Below the pieces are notes generated by a model, which saw only the letters and a program-made list of their open reading frames with translations, had not been told where the DNA came from and ran no database searches. A program made the translations under genes and the position numbers. Below, piece by piece: positions 9,274 to 16,538 of a stretch of 64,000 bases of DNA. Source of the stretch: Pseudomonas helmanticensis (GTDB lineage Bacteria; Pseudomonadota; Gammaproteobacteria; Pseudomonadales; Pseudomonadaceae); assembly GCF_900182985.1 (NCBI RefSeq), contig NZ_FXUY01000001.1, positions 2,170,001 to 2,234,000 on the forward strand. The letters are read 5' to 3'. Numbering within the stretch: the first letter of the stretch is position 1; every line of letters begins with the position of its first letter.

Positions 9274-10176
9274 ATGAACAGTGACATGCTCAAACGACCG
9301 CGCCATCTGCCGACCTTCAAAGTCCTCGCCGGGCTGGCCCTGACTGCGTTGCTCGCGGGCCTGCTGCCGGGTACCGCCGCCGCAGCCCAACCATTGCCGG
9401 CGGGCAAGGTGTTCAAGGACTGCAAGGACTGCCCGGAAATGGTGGTCTTGCCGGCCGGTAAATTCACCATGGGCACGCCGGACGATGAAGTCGGTCGCGA
9501 ACCTGACGAAGGCCCGATGCACGAAGTGACTTTCGCCAAGGCGTTTGCCATGAGCCGCTTCCAGGTCACGGCTGGCGAATGGGACAGCTACGTCAAGGAA
9601 ACCGGGGTGAAGATTGCCAACGGCGATACCCGCCCGGGTCGCGAATGCGTGGCGAGCAAACCGCGCTACAAACAGGAACCGCGCCAGCCGGCGGTGTGCA
9701 TGGACTTCGCCGACGTTCAGGCCTATGTGGCGTGGCTGTCGAAAAAGACCGGGCAGAACTACCGCATGGTCAGTGAGGCGCAACGCGAATACGCGGCCCG
9801 CGCCGGCTCGACCGGGCCATTCCCGTTCCCGTTCGATGCAGAAGGCGAATACAGCATCGCCAAGCACGCCAACACCTATGGCCCAACCGACGGCTATAGC
9901 TTCACCTCACCGGTGGGCAGCTACCCGGCGAACGCCTTTGGCATGTACGACATGCACGGCAACGTCTACGAATGGATCGCCGATTGCGAACACACCAACT
10001 ACATCGGCGCCCCGACTGACGGCAGTGCATGGGTCGAGCCTGGCTGCGAGTCCTACAACATTCGTGGCAACGACTGGGGCGAAGCACCGGTGTTTTCGCG
10101 CTCCGGCAACCGCAACAACATCTACCCATCGACCCGCGGCGACTGGATCGGCTTTCGCGTAGTGCGCGACCTCTGA
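9274..10176 (+). CDS. pvdO: PvdO, FGE-sulfatase-family chromophore oxidation protein
   Basis: Periplasmic protein of the formylglycine-generating-enzyme/sulfatase-modifying fold. It is known to be required for the last chromophore step, conversion of dihydropyoverdine to fluorescent pyoverdine. It has a Sec-type signal peptide (KVLAGLALTALLAGLLPGTAAAA). The FGE fold is visible as MVVLPAGKFTMGTPDDE, FQVTAGEWDSYV, WLSKKTGQNYRMVSEAQREYAARAG, FGMYDMHGNVYEWIADC and the C-terminal GDWIGFRVVRDL. Length is 300 aa from the first ATG. An alternative start four codons downstream (9286, MLKRP) gives an equally good signal peptide. Last gene of pvdMNO; a large repeat array follows. Confidence 0.93.
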   Translation: MNSDMLKRPRHLPTFKVLAGLALTALLAGLLPGTAAAAQPLPAGKVFKDCKDCPEMVVLPAGKFTMGTPDDEVGREPDEGPMHEVTFAKAFAMSRFQVTAGEWDSYVKETGVKIANGDTRPGRECVASKPRYKQEPRQPAVCMDFADVQAYVAWLSKKTGQNYRMVSEAQREYAARAGSTGPFPFPFDAEGEYSIAKHANTYGPTDGYSFTSPVGSYPANAFGMYDMHGNVYEWIADCEHTNYIGAPTDGSAWVEPGCESYNIRGNDWGEAPVFSRSGNRNNIYPSTRGDWIGFRVVRDL

Positions 10177-10194
10177 ACCACAACCCGATGATTC

Positions 10195-10952
10195 CTGTGG
10201 GAGCCGGGCTTGCTCGCGAAGGCGCAGTGTCAGTCAACATCATCGCTGAATGACACTGCGCTATCGCGAGCAGGCTCACTCCTACAATGGTTCTGCGCCA
10301 ACCCGAATCCTCCATACACCACCATCCTCCTGTAGGAGTGAGCCTGCTCGCGATAGCGTCGTGTCAGGCAACATCATCGCTGAATGACACTGCGCTATCG
10401 CGAGCAGGCCCACTCCTACAATGGTTCTGCGCCAACCCGAATCCTCCGTACACCACCATCCTCCTGTAGGAGTGAGCCTGCTCGCGATAGCGTCGTGTCA
10501 GGCAACATCATCGCTGAATGACACTGCGCTATCGCGAGCAGGCCCACTCCTACAATGGTTCTGCGCCAACCCGAATCCTCCATACACCACCATTCCCTGT
10601 GGGAGCTGGCTTGCCAGCGATGAGGTCCGGTCTCACAAATTTGCATCGCCTGACCCACCGCCATCACGGGTAAGCCCGCTCCCACACTGGTTCTGCGCCA
10701 ACCCGAATCCTCCGTACACCACCATCCTCCTGTAGGAGTGAGCCTGCTCGCGATAGCGTCGTGTCAGGCAACATCATCGCTGAATGACACTGCGCTATCG
10801 CGAGCAGGCTCACTCCTACAATGGTTCTGCGCCAACCCCCAATCCTCCATACACCACCATTCCCTGTGGGAGCTGGCTTGCCAGCGATGAGGCCCGGTCT
10901 CACAAATTTGCATCGGTTGACCCACCACCATCGCGGGCAAGCCCGGCACCTG
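10195..10952. repeat. Array of six hairpin repeats with period about 134 bp
   Basis: This fills the gene-free stretch between pvdO and pvdE. Hairpins lie near 10195-10286, 10331-10420, 10465-10554, 10597-10688, 10731-10820 and 10865-10950. Four of them pair TGTAGGAGTGAGCCTGCTCG with its complement around a core containing CAACATCATCGCTGAATGAC, the first being degenerate in its left arm. The fourth and sixth are a different family (GTGGGAGCTGGCTTGCCAGC). The hairpins are joined by a nearly identical 39-bp linker beginning ATGGTTCTGCGCCAACCC, so whole hairpin-linker units were duplicated. No coding potential is believed. Confidence 0.9.
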
Positions 10953-10973
10953 CGCCGCCAGTCGGCGGCGGTG

Positions 10974-10997
10974 TAAATTAACCGCCTGACCAGACGT
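10974..10997 (+). promoter_or_regulatory. PvdS iron-starvation box upstream of pvdE
   Basis: TAAAT, 16 bases, CGT: an exact PvdS promoter match, 43 bp before the pvdE start codon and just downstream of the repeat array. Confidence 0.86.
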
Positions 10998-11040
10998 TCT
11001 ATTGGGTATCTGCCTTTACGACCCAAGGAACTGTTCCCCC

Positions 11041-12690
11041 ATGTCCCAGCCCTCACGCGGTGCCATCCACGAATTGTTCACGCTGCTCAAGCCGTTCAGG
11101 CTTGTCGTGACACTGTCGATCCTGCTGGGCATGGTCGGCGGTCTCAGCGTGACGGTGCTGCTGGCGACGATCAACTCGGCGCTGCACTCCGAAGCCGGCC
11201 TGACCCAAGGCGTGGTCGCCCTGTTCGCCGGTCTGTGCCTGCTGGCACTGCTCAGTTCGATCTGCTCGGACATCGGCACCAACTTCGTCGGTCAACACAT
11301 CATCGCCACCCTGCGCAAACAACTCGGCGAGAAAGTGCTGTCGGCGCCAATCGAACAGATCGAGCGCTATCGCAGCCATCGGCTGATCCCGGTGCTGACC
11401 CACGACGTCGACACCATCAGCGACTTCGCCTTCGCCTTCGCGCCGCTGGCGATCTCGCTGACCGTGACCCTCGGTTGCATGGGCTACCTGGCGATGTTGT
11501 CGTGGCCGATGTTCCTGATCATGGTCGTCGCGATCATCATCGGCACGGGCATCCAGTACTTCGCCCAGGGTCGCGGCATTCAGGGTTTCATGGCCGCACG
11601 TGACGCCGAGGACGAACTGCAAAAGCACTACAACGCCATCGCTGAAGGCGCCAAGGAACTGCGTATCCACCGGCCACGTCGCCAGCGCATGTTCGTTTCG
11701 GGCATCAAGGCCACTGCCGAATTCATCTGCCGCACGCAGATCCGCTCGATCAATACCTTCGTGATCGCCAAGACCTTTGGCTCGATGCTGTTCTTCGTGG
11801 TCATCGGCCTCGCGCTGGCCCTGCAGACCTATTGGCCGAGCGCCGACAAAACCGTCATGAGCGGCTTCGTCCTGGTGCTGCTGTACATGAAAGGGCCGCT
11901 GGAACATCTGGTCGGCACCCTGCCGATTGTCAGCCGCGCGCAAATCGCCTTCCGCCGGATTGCCGAGTTGTCCGAGCAGTTCTCTTCACCGGAACCGCAT
12001 CTGCTGCTCGACGATCAGGGTCAGAAAGCCCCGGCCGTCAGCCGTCTGGAACTCAAGGACGTCAGCTACGCCTTCCCTGCCGTACCCGGCAGCGAGCCGT
12101 TCCGTCTCGGCCCGGTGAACCTGACGATCGAACAGGGCGAGATCATTTTCATCGTCGGTGAAAACGGCTGCGGCAAGACCACCCTGATCAAATTGCTGCT
12201 GGGCCTGTACCCGCCGCAACAAGGCGAAATTCGCCTCAACGGCGCGAGCGTGAACGCCGAGACGCGCGACGATTACCGCCAGTTGTTCACGACGATCTTC
12301 GCCGACTACTACCTGTTCGACGATGTCGTGCAAGGCGATACGCATATCCCCGAAGACGCCAACAAGTACCTGCAACGCCTGGAAATCGCGCACAAGGTCA
12401 GCGTGCAGGACGGCAATTTCACCACCACCGATCTCTCCACCGGACAGCGCAAACGCCTGGCGCTGGTCAATGCCTGGCTCGAAGAGCGTCCGGTGCTGGT
12501 GTTCGATGAATGGGCGGCGGATCAGGACCCGACCTTCCGCCGGATTTTCTACACCGAGCTGCTGCCTGACCTCAAGCGTCTGGGCAAAACCATCATCGTG
12601 ATCTCCCACGATGACCGCTATTTCGACGTTGCCGACCAGTTGGTGCGCATGGAAGCCGGCCGCGTCATGACGGAACTGGCACCCGCCTGA
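11041..12690 (+). CDS. pvdE: PvdE, ABC exporter of ferribactin
   Basis: Homodimer-type ABC exporter (cyclic-peptide exporter/SyrD group) that moves the acylated precursor ferribactin from cytoplasm to periplasm, where PvdP, M, N and O act. Length 549 aa. Six membrane helices lie in residues about 15-310. The ATPase domain follows with Walker A VGENGCGKTT (from 372), a signature LSTGQRKR in place of LSGGQ, Walker B LVFDEWAADQDP and the switch histidine in VISHDDRYF. The ATG is preceded by GGAACTGTTCCCCC rather than a strong ribosome-binding site; an upstream in-frame ATG at 11002 would lie only 4 bp after the PvdS box, so it is rejected. fpvA follows on the same strand after a terminator-like hairpin. 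Confidence 0.95.
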   Translation: MSQPSRGAIHELFTLLKPFRLVVTLSILLGMVGGLSVTVLLATINSALHSEAGLTQGVVALFAGLCLLALLSSICSDIGTNFVGQHIIATLRKQLGEKVLSAPIEQIERYRSHRLIPVLTHDVDTISDFAFAFAPLAISLTVTLGCMGYLAMLSWPMFLIMVVAIIIGTGIQYFAQGRGIQGFMAARDAEDELQKHYNAIAEGAKELRIHRPRRQRMFVSGIKATAEFICRTQIRSINTFVIAKTFGSMLFFVVIGLALALQTYWPSADKTVMSGFVLVLLYMKGPLEHLVGTLPIVSRAQIAFRRIAELSEQFSSPEPHLLLDDQGQKAPAVSRLELKDVSYAFPAVPGSEPFRLGPVNLTIEQGEIIFIVGENGCGKTTLIKLLLGLYPPQQGEIRLNGASVNAETRDDYRQLFTTIFADYYLFDDVVQGDTHIPEDANKYLQRLEIAHKVSVQDGNFTTTDLSTGQRKRLALVNAWLEERPVLVFDEWAADQDPTFRRIFYTELLPDLKRLGKTIIVISHDDRYFDVADQLVRMEAGRVMTELAPA

Positions 12691-12713
12691 CGGAGAAATA
12701 CCGCAGCAAAAAC

Positions 12714-12767
12714 AATCCCGCCTCTCGCGATAGACGTTTTTTTCGCAGAGTGCGGGATTTATTTTTC
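12714..12767 (+). terminator. Terminator-like hairpin after pvdE
   Basis: AATCCCGC-CTCTCGCGA (12714-12730) pairs, with one bulge on each side, with TCGCAGAGTGCGGGATT (12743-12759), followed by TATTTTT. It probably separates pvdE from fpvA transcription. Confidence 0.65.
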
Positions 12768-12785
12768 CGGTTTTTACGGGTTGTT

Positions 12786-12804
12786 GCGTCTAATTATCAT
12801 TAAC
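12786..12804 (+). promoter_or_regulatory. Weak Fur-box-like sequence before fpvA
   Basis: The sequence around TAATTATCATTAAC matches about 12 of 19 positions of the Fur consensus. A CGTC just upstream (12787) could be the -10 of an iron-starvation sigma factor such as FpvI. No TAAAT-N16-CGT site exists in this 152-bp gap, unlike the other pvd promoters here. Confidence 0.4.
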
Positions 12805-12842
12805 TACAAAACTGCACACGCATCTCAGGAGCATTTGAAGTA

Positions 12843-15254
12843 ATGCACAGCCCATCTTTGTCCCGCGCACCCCTGGCAACGGCGATCCAGAAGCAGACCC
12901 AGCGCCAGGCCGTCCTGCCTCGCGCCCTGCTGACGACCTTGCTGCTGTTGGGCGCTGGTGAGGTGCTCGCCGCACCGACCAACGTCAACATCCCGGCTCA
13001 GCCGCTGTCCAGCGCCTTGCAGCAATTGGGTCAGCAAGCCAACTTGCAGATGATCTACAGCCCGGAAATGCTTCAGGGTCTGAAATCCAACGCGGTGTCG
13101 GGCAATCTCGAGCCTGAACAAGCGTTGCACGACTTGCTGCTGGGGAGCGGCCTGACGTATCAGATCACCGGGAATACCGTGTCCTTGACGCCAATCACCG
13201 GCGCTGCCGGCGATGCCATGCAGTTGGGCGCGATCTCGATCTCCGGCAAGGCGCCGGGGTCGCAGACCGAAGGCACCGGGCTGTACACCACTTATTCTTC
13301 CAGTAGCTCGACGCGGCTGAACCTGACGCCGCGTGAAACCCCGCAGTCGGTGACCGTCATCACCCGTCAGCGCCTGGACGACCAGAAGCTGACCAACCTG
13401 ACCGACGTGCTCGACGCCACTGCCGGCATCGCCGTGACCCGCAACGGCATGGGCACCGAGAACGACACTTACTGGTCGCGCGGCTCGCAGATCCAGAACT
13501 TCGAAGTGGACGGCGTACCGACGTCGACCCGTCTGGACAACTACACCCAAAGCACCGCGATGTACGACCGCGTGGAAGTCGTTCGCGGCGCCACCGGTCT
13601 GATCAGCGGCCTGGGCAACCCGTCGGCGACGATCAACCTGATCCGCAAACGCCCGACTGCCGAAGCGCAGGCCAGCGTCACCGCTGAAGCCGGCAACTGG
13701 GATCGCTACGGCACCGGCATGGACGTGTCCGGCCCGCTGACCGAATCCGGCAACGTGCGCGGTCGTCTGGTGGTGGACTACAAGACCCAGGGCTCGTGGG
13801 TCGATCGCTTCAAGCAGGATTCGCAGCTGATCTACGGCATCACCGAATTCGACCTCAGCGAAGCCACCCTGCTGACCGTCGGCTTCAGCTACCAGAAAAC
13901 CCAGGTCGACTCGCCAATGCGCGGCGGCTACTCGTCGTACTTCACCAACGGCGACAAGTCGCACATCCGTCGTTCACTGAATACCTCGCCGGACTGGTCG
14001 TACAACGACCACGATCAAACCAACTTCTTCACCTCGGTCGAGCACCAGTTCGATAACGGCTGGAGCGGCAAGATCGAATACGGTCACACCGAAAACAAGT
14101 TTGACCAACTCTATGCGGTCGCCACCGGCACCGTCGACCAGGCCAACGGTTCCGGCACCGGCCTGCTGCCAGTGCGCTGGTCGGGTACGCCACGTCAGGA
14201 CAACATCGACGCCTACTTCACCGGTCCGTTCTCGCTGTTCGGTCGCGAGCACGAGCTGATCCTCGGTGTCACCGCGACCAACTACAAGGAAGCCACGCCA
14301 AGCTACGGCGACTGGCTGCGCGACTACAGCTTCAACGTTCCGGACATCAACACCTGGAATGGCAACTCGCCAAAACCGGACACCCCGGTGGTCAGCAAGG
14401 GCCACATGGAAGAGAAGCAGTTCGGCACTTACATGACCTCGCGCTTCCACGTCACCGACGACCTGACCTTCATCCTCGGCGGTCGTCTGACCGACTGGAA
14501 ACGTGACACCGACACCAAGCCTTACGTCGGTGATGCGAGCACGGTGAAGGAACGCGAAACCGGGATCTTCACGCCGTACACCGGCGTGGTGTATGACCTC
14601 GACGAGAACTGGTCGCTGTACGCCAGCTACACCAAGATCTTCAACCCGCAAGCGTCCTACGTTCGCGACATCAACAACAAGTCCCTGGCGCCGACCGAAG
14701 GCAAGGGCTACGAAGTGGGCGTCAAGGGCACCTTCTTCGACGAGAAACTCAACACCAGCCTGGCCCTGTTCAAGCTTGAACAGGACAACCTGGCCGTATG
14801 GATGTCGGACACCCAGGCTTATCGCCTGGAACAAAGCACCGAGACCAAGGGCGTCGAGTTCGAGATGAACGGCGAACTGGCTGAAGGCTGGCAGGCATCC
14901 GCCGGTTACGCCTACAGCGTCACCACCAACGCCGAAGACCAGCGCATTGTCACCAACGCGCCACGTCACATGCTCAAGACCTTCACCTCGTATCGCCTGC
15001 CTGGCGTGCTCGACAAGATCACCGTCGGCGGTGGCGTGAACTGGCAGTCGAAGATCGGCGAAGACCTGCACTACTACGAGCAGGGCAGCTACGCGATCAC
15101 CAACCTGATGGCGCGTTACGACATCAACAAGAACCTGAGTGCCTCGATCAACGTCAACAACCTGTTCGATCGCGAGTACTACTCGATGGTCTACTACGAC
15201 GGCATCTACGGCGCACCACGCAACTTCATGACCAGCCTCAAGTACAGCTTCTGA
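12843..15254 (+). CDS. fpvA: FpvA, TonB-dependent ferripyoverdine receptor and signal transducer
   Basis: Outer-membrane receptor that imports ferripyoverdine and signals to the anti-sigma factor FpvR. 803 aa. A long basic leader plus hydrophobic core (ALLTTLLLLGAGEVLA) forms the signal peptide. Next is the N-terminal secretin/TonB signalling (STN) domain, about residues 45-115 (PLSSALQQLGQQANLQMIYS...LLLGSGLTYQITGNTVSL). A TonB-box-like segment with LGAISISGK follows, then the plug domain (PRETPQSVTVITRQRLDDQ...VEVVRGATGLISGLGNPSATINL), then a 22-strand barrel ending in Phe (SLKYSF). The STN domain means it belongs to a surface-signalling cascade with FpvR, FpvI and PvdS, none of which is in this window. 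The closest Shine-Dalgarno, CAGGAG, lies 11 bases upstream, which is a little far. A strong terminator follows. Confidence 0.94.
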   Translation: MHSPSLSRAPLATAIQKQTQRQAVLPRALLTTLLLLGAGEVLAAPTNVNIPAQPLSSALQQLGQQANLQMIYSPEMLQGLKSNAVSGNLEPEQALHDLLLGSGLTYQITGNTVSLTPITGAAGDAMQLGAISISGKAPGSQTEGTGLYTTYSSSSSTRLNLTPRETPQSVTVITRQRLDDQKLTNLTDVLDATAGIAVTRNGMGTENDTYWSRGSQIQNFEVDGVPTSTRLDNYTQSTAMYDRVEVVRGATGLISGLGNPSATINLIRKRPTAEAQASVTAEAGNWDRYGTGMDVSGPLTESGNVRGRLVVDYKTQGSWVDRFKQDSQLIYGITEFDLSEATLLTVGFSYQKTQVDSPMRGGYSSYFTNGDKSHIRRSLNTSPDWSYNDHDQTNFFTSVEHQFDNGWSGKIEYGHTENKFDQLYAVATGTVDQANGSGTGLLPVRWSGTPRQDNIDAYFTGPFSLFGREHELILGVTATNYKEATPSYGDWLRDYSFNVPDINTWNGNSPKPDTPVVSKGHMEEKQFGTYMTSRFHVTDDLTFILGGRLTDWKRDTDTKPYVGDASTVKERETGIFTPYTGVVYDLDENWSLYASYTKIFNPQASYVRDINNKSLAPTEGKGYEVGVKGTFFDEKLNTSLALFKLEQDNLAVWMSDTQAYRLEQSTETKGVEFEMNGELAEGWQASAGYAYSVTTNAEDQRIVTNAPRHMLKTFTSYRLPGVLDKITVGGGVNWQSKIGEDLHYYEQGSYAITNLMARYDINKNLSASINVNNLFDREYYSMVYYDGIYGAPRNFMTSLKYSF

Positions 15255-15271
15255 TCCCTGTACCCGGCCGT

Positions 15272-15303
15272 AAAAAACGCACCGTCTGACGGTGCGTTTT
15301 TTT
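15272..15303 (+). terminator. Rho-independent terminator of fpvA
   Basis: A-rich stretch, perfect stem ACGCACCGT / ACGGTGCGT with loop CTG, then seven T. It lies 17 bp after the fpvA stop and would also work on the opposite strand. Confidence 0.93.
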
Positions 15304-15324
15304 ATGCCCAAAATTCACCGCCCC

Positions 15325-15453
15325 CTGCACGACTGCACGACTGCACGACTGTAGGACTGTAGGACTGTAGGAGCTGTCGAGTGCAACGAGGCTGCGATCT
15401 TTTGATCCACCCGCTAAAAATCAAAAGATCGCAGCGTGCCGCAGCTCCTACAG
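15325..15453. repeat. Short direct repeats leading into a REP hairpin
   Basis: Three copies of CTGCACGA(CTG) pass into three copies of an 8-9 bp GTAGGACT unit, the last of which becomes the GTAGGAGCTGTCGAGTGC arm of a REP hairpin (15365-15453). This looks like slippage at the repeat edge. The inner arms pair through GCTGCGATCTTTTGAT; the outer arms differ (TCGAGTGCAACGAG versus CGTGCCGC), as in the array at 47919. Confidence 0.85.
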
Positions 15454-15465
15454 GATTTTCGGGGG

Positions 15466-15503
15466 CCGAAAAAAGGCCGGAACGGCTTGCCCCGTTCCGG
15501 CCT
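15466..15503 (-). terminator. Rho-independent terminator of the NRPS/hydrolase transcript
   Basis: On the minus strand an 11-bp GC stem (GGCCGGAACGG with its complement, 15475-15485 and 15492-15502) is followed by TTTTTTCGG. It sits about 20 bp after the stop of the hydrolase gene and so ends the pvdI-pvdJ-pvdD-hydrolase operon. Confidence 0.88.
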
Positions 15504-15522
15504 TGTGCGTTGCCATGGTCGA

Positions 15523-16482
15523 TCAGCTCGCCGGGTACAACGCCTGGCGCAGCACTTCGCTGAGTTCCTGATAGACGCTTTCAATCTCGCCGGTGACCAT
15601 CGGCATCCGCAGGAAGTCGTGCACCAGTCCGGTGTATTCCTTGCACTGCACGACCACACCACTGGCTTCCAGACGTTGTGCGTAGGCATGACCTTCGTCG
15701 ATCAACGGATCAAACCCAGCGAGTGCCAGATGCACCGGAGCAATGCCGCGCAAGTCCGGCGCCAGCAGCGGCGAGAAACGCCAGTCGCGGCGATCCTGCG
15801 GGGTACGCGCGTAATGCTCGTAGAACCACTCCAGCGTCGGACTCTCCAGCAGATAACCTTCGCTGAGCAGCTCGCGCGATTCACTGCTGCGCGACGCATC
15901 GGTCACCGGGTAGCAGAGCAATTGCAGGCACGGTTGCAGCCTCTGCGGATCCGCCGCCGCCTCGATCGCCAGCACGGTGGCCAACGTCGCGCCAACGCTG
16001 TCGCCGGCCAGCGCCAGCCGCGTGGTGTCGAGGTTCAATGCCGCTGCCTGTATGGCCAGCCAGGCCAGTGCATCGGCCGCATCGTGCAGCGCGGTAGGGA
16101 ACTTGTATTCAGGCGCGCGGCGATACTCCACCGCCACCACCGCACACGGCGTGCGCTGGCAAAATTCGCGGCAAATGCCATCGTGGGAATCGAGACTGCC
16201 GACAACGAAACCGCCGCCGTGGAGGAACACCATTACCGGCAGCGGTTCAGTGCTGGCGGTGCTCGGGGTATAGATGCGCGCGGCCAGCGACTCACCGTCG
16301 CGCGTCGGGTAACTGAGGTCACGGGAGGCAACGCCCGGCACTTGCCAGCGCATCCGCGTCGACGACTGCTCGAAGGCTTGTCGCGCCTGCTCCGGCGTCT
16401 GCTGGTGAAAGGCCTGGGCATCGCCTGTCTGGTTGGCCTCGACCAAGTCGAGAAACGCACCGATTTCCGGATTCAAAGACAT
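15523..16482 (-). CDS. HSL-family alpha/beta hydrolase downstream of pvdD; possible pyoverdine-releasing enzyme
   Basis: Esterase/lipase of the hormone-sensitive-lipase type (alpha/beta hydrolase fold 3), 319 aa. The oxyanion motif HGGGF is at 88-92, the nucleophile S162 is in GDSVG, and likely acid and base are D258 (GFDPLIDEG) and H288 (GLVHDF), so the triad looks intact. No signal peptide is seen, so it is cytoplasmic. I chose the ATG with AGGA 8 bases upstream; two more upstream in-frame Met codons have no good ribosome site. The start follows the pvdD stop by about 55 bp on the same strand and before a strong terminator, so it is the last gene of the NRPS operon. Because PvdD ends without a thioesterase domain, hydrolytic or cyclising release in trans is an inference worth testing. 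Otherwise it is a generic carboxylesterase. Confidence 0.9.
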   Translation of the reverse strand: MSLNPEIGAFLDLVEANQTGDAQAFHQQTPEQARQAFEQSSTRMRWQVPGVASRDLSYPTRDGESLAARIYTPSTASTEPLPVMVFLHGGGFVVGSLDSHDGICREFCQRTPCAVVAVEYRRAPEYKFPTALHDAADALAWLAIQAAALNLDTTRLALAGDSVGATLATVLAIEAAADPQRLQPCLQLLCYPVTDASRSSESRELLSEGYLLESPTLEWFYEHYARTPQDRRDWRFSPLLAPDLRGIAPVHLALAGFDPLIDEGHAYAQRLEASGVVVQCKEYTGLVHDFLRMPMVTGEIESVYQELSEVLRQALYPAS

Positions 16483-16494
16483 GAAGGACATCCT

Positions 16495-16516
16495 GGTGCG
16501 GCCCATGGGCCGCACC
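16495..16516. promoter_or_regulatory. Perfect 22-bp palindrome between pvdD and the hydrolase gene
   Basis: GGTGCGGCCCA meets its exact complement with no loop. On the minus strand it ends just before the AGGA ribosome-binding site of the hydrolase. There is no T-tract, so translational control, mRNA processing or a protein site is likelier than termination. Confidence 0.6.
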
Positions 16517-16538
16517 TCTATCGAAGGTTGAAAAAGGC

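Noticed and set aside
12734..12761. Minus-strand ATAAATCCC with a downstream CGT as a PvdS promoter
   Set aside because: The spacing is 20 rather than 16, it points into the 3' end of pvdE, and the sequence is better explained as part of the terminator stem.
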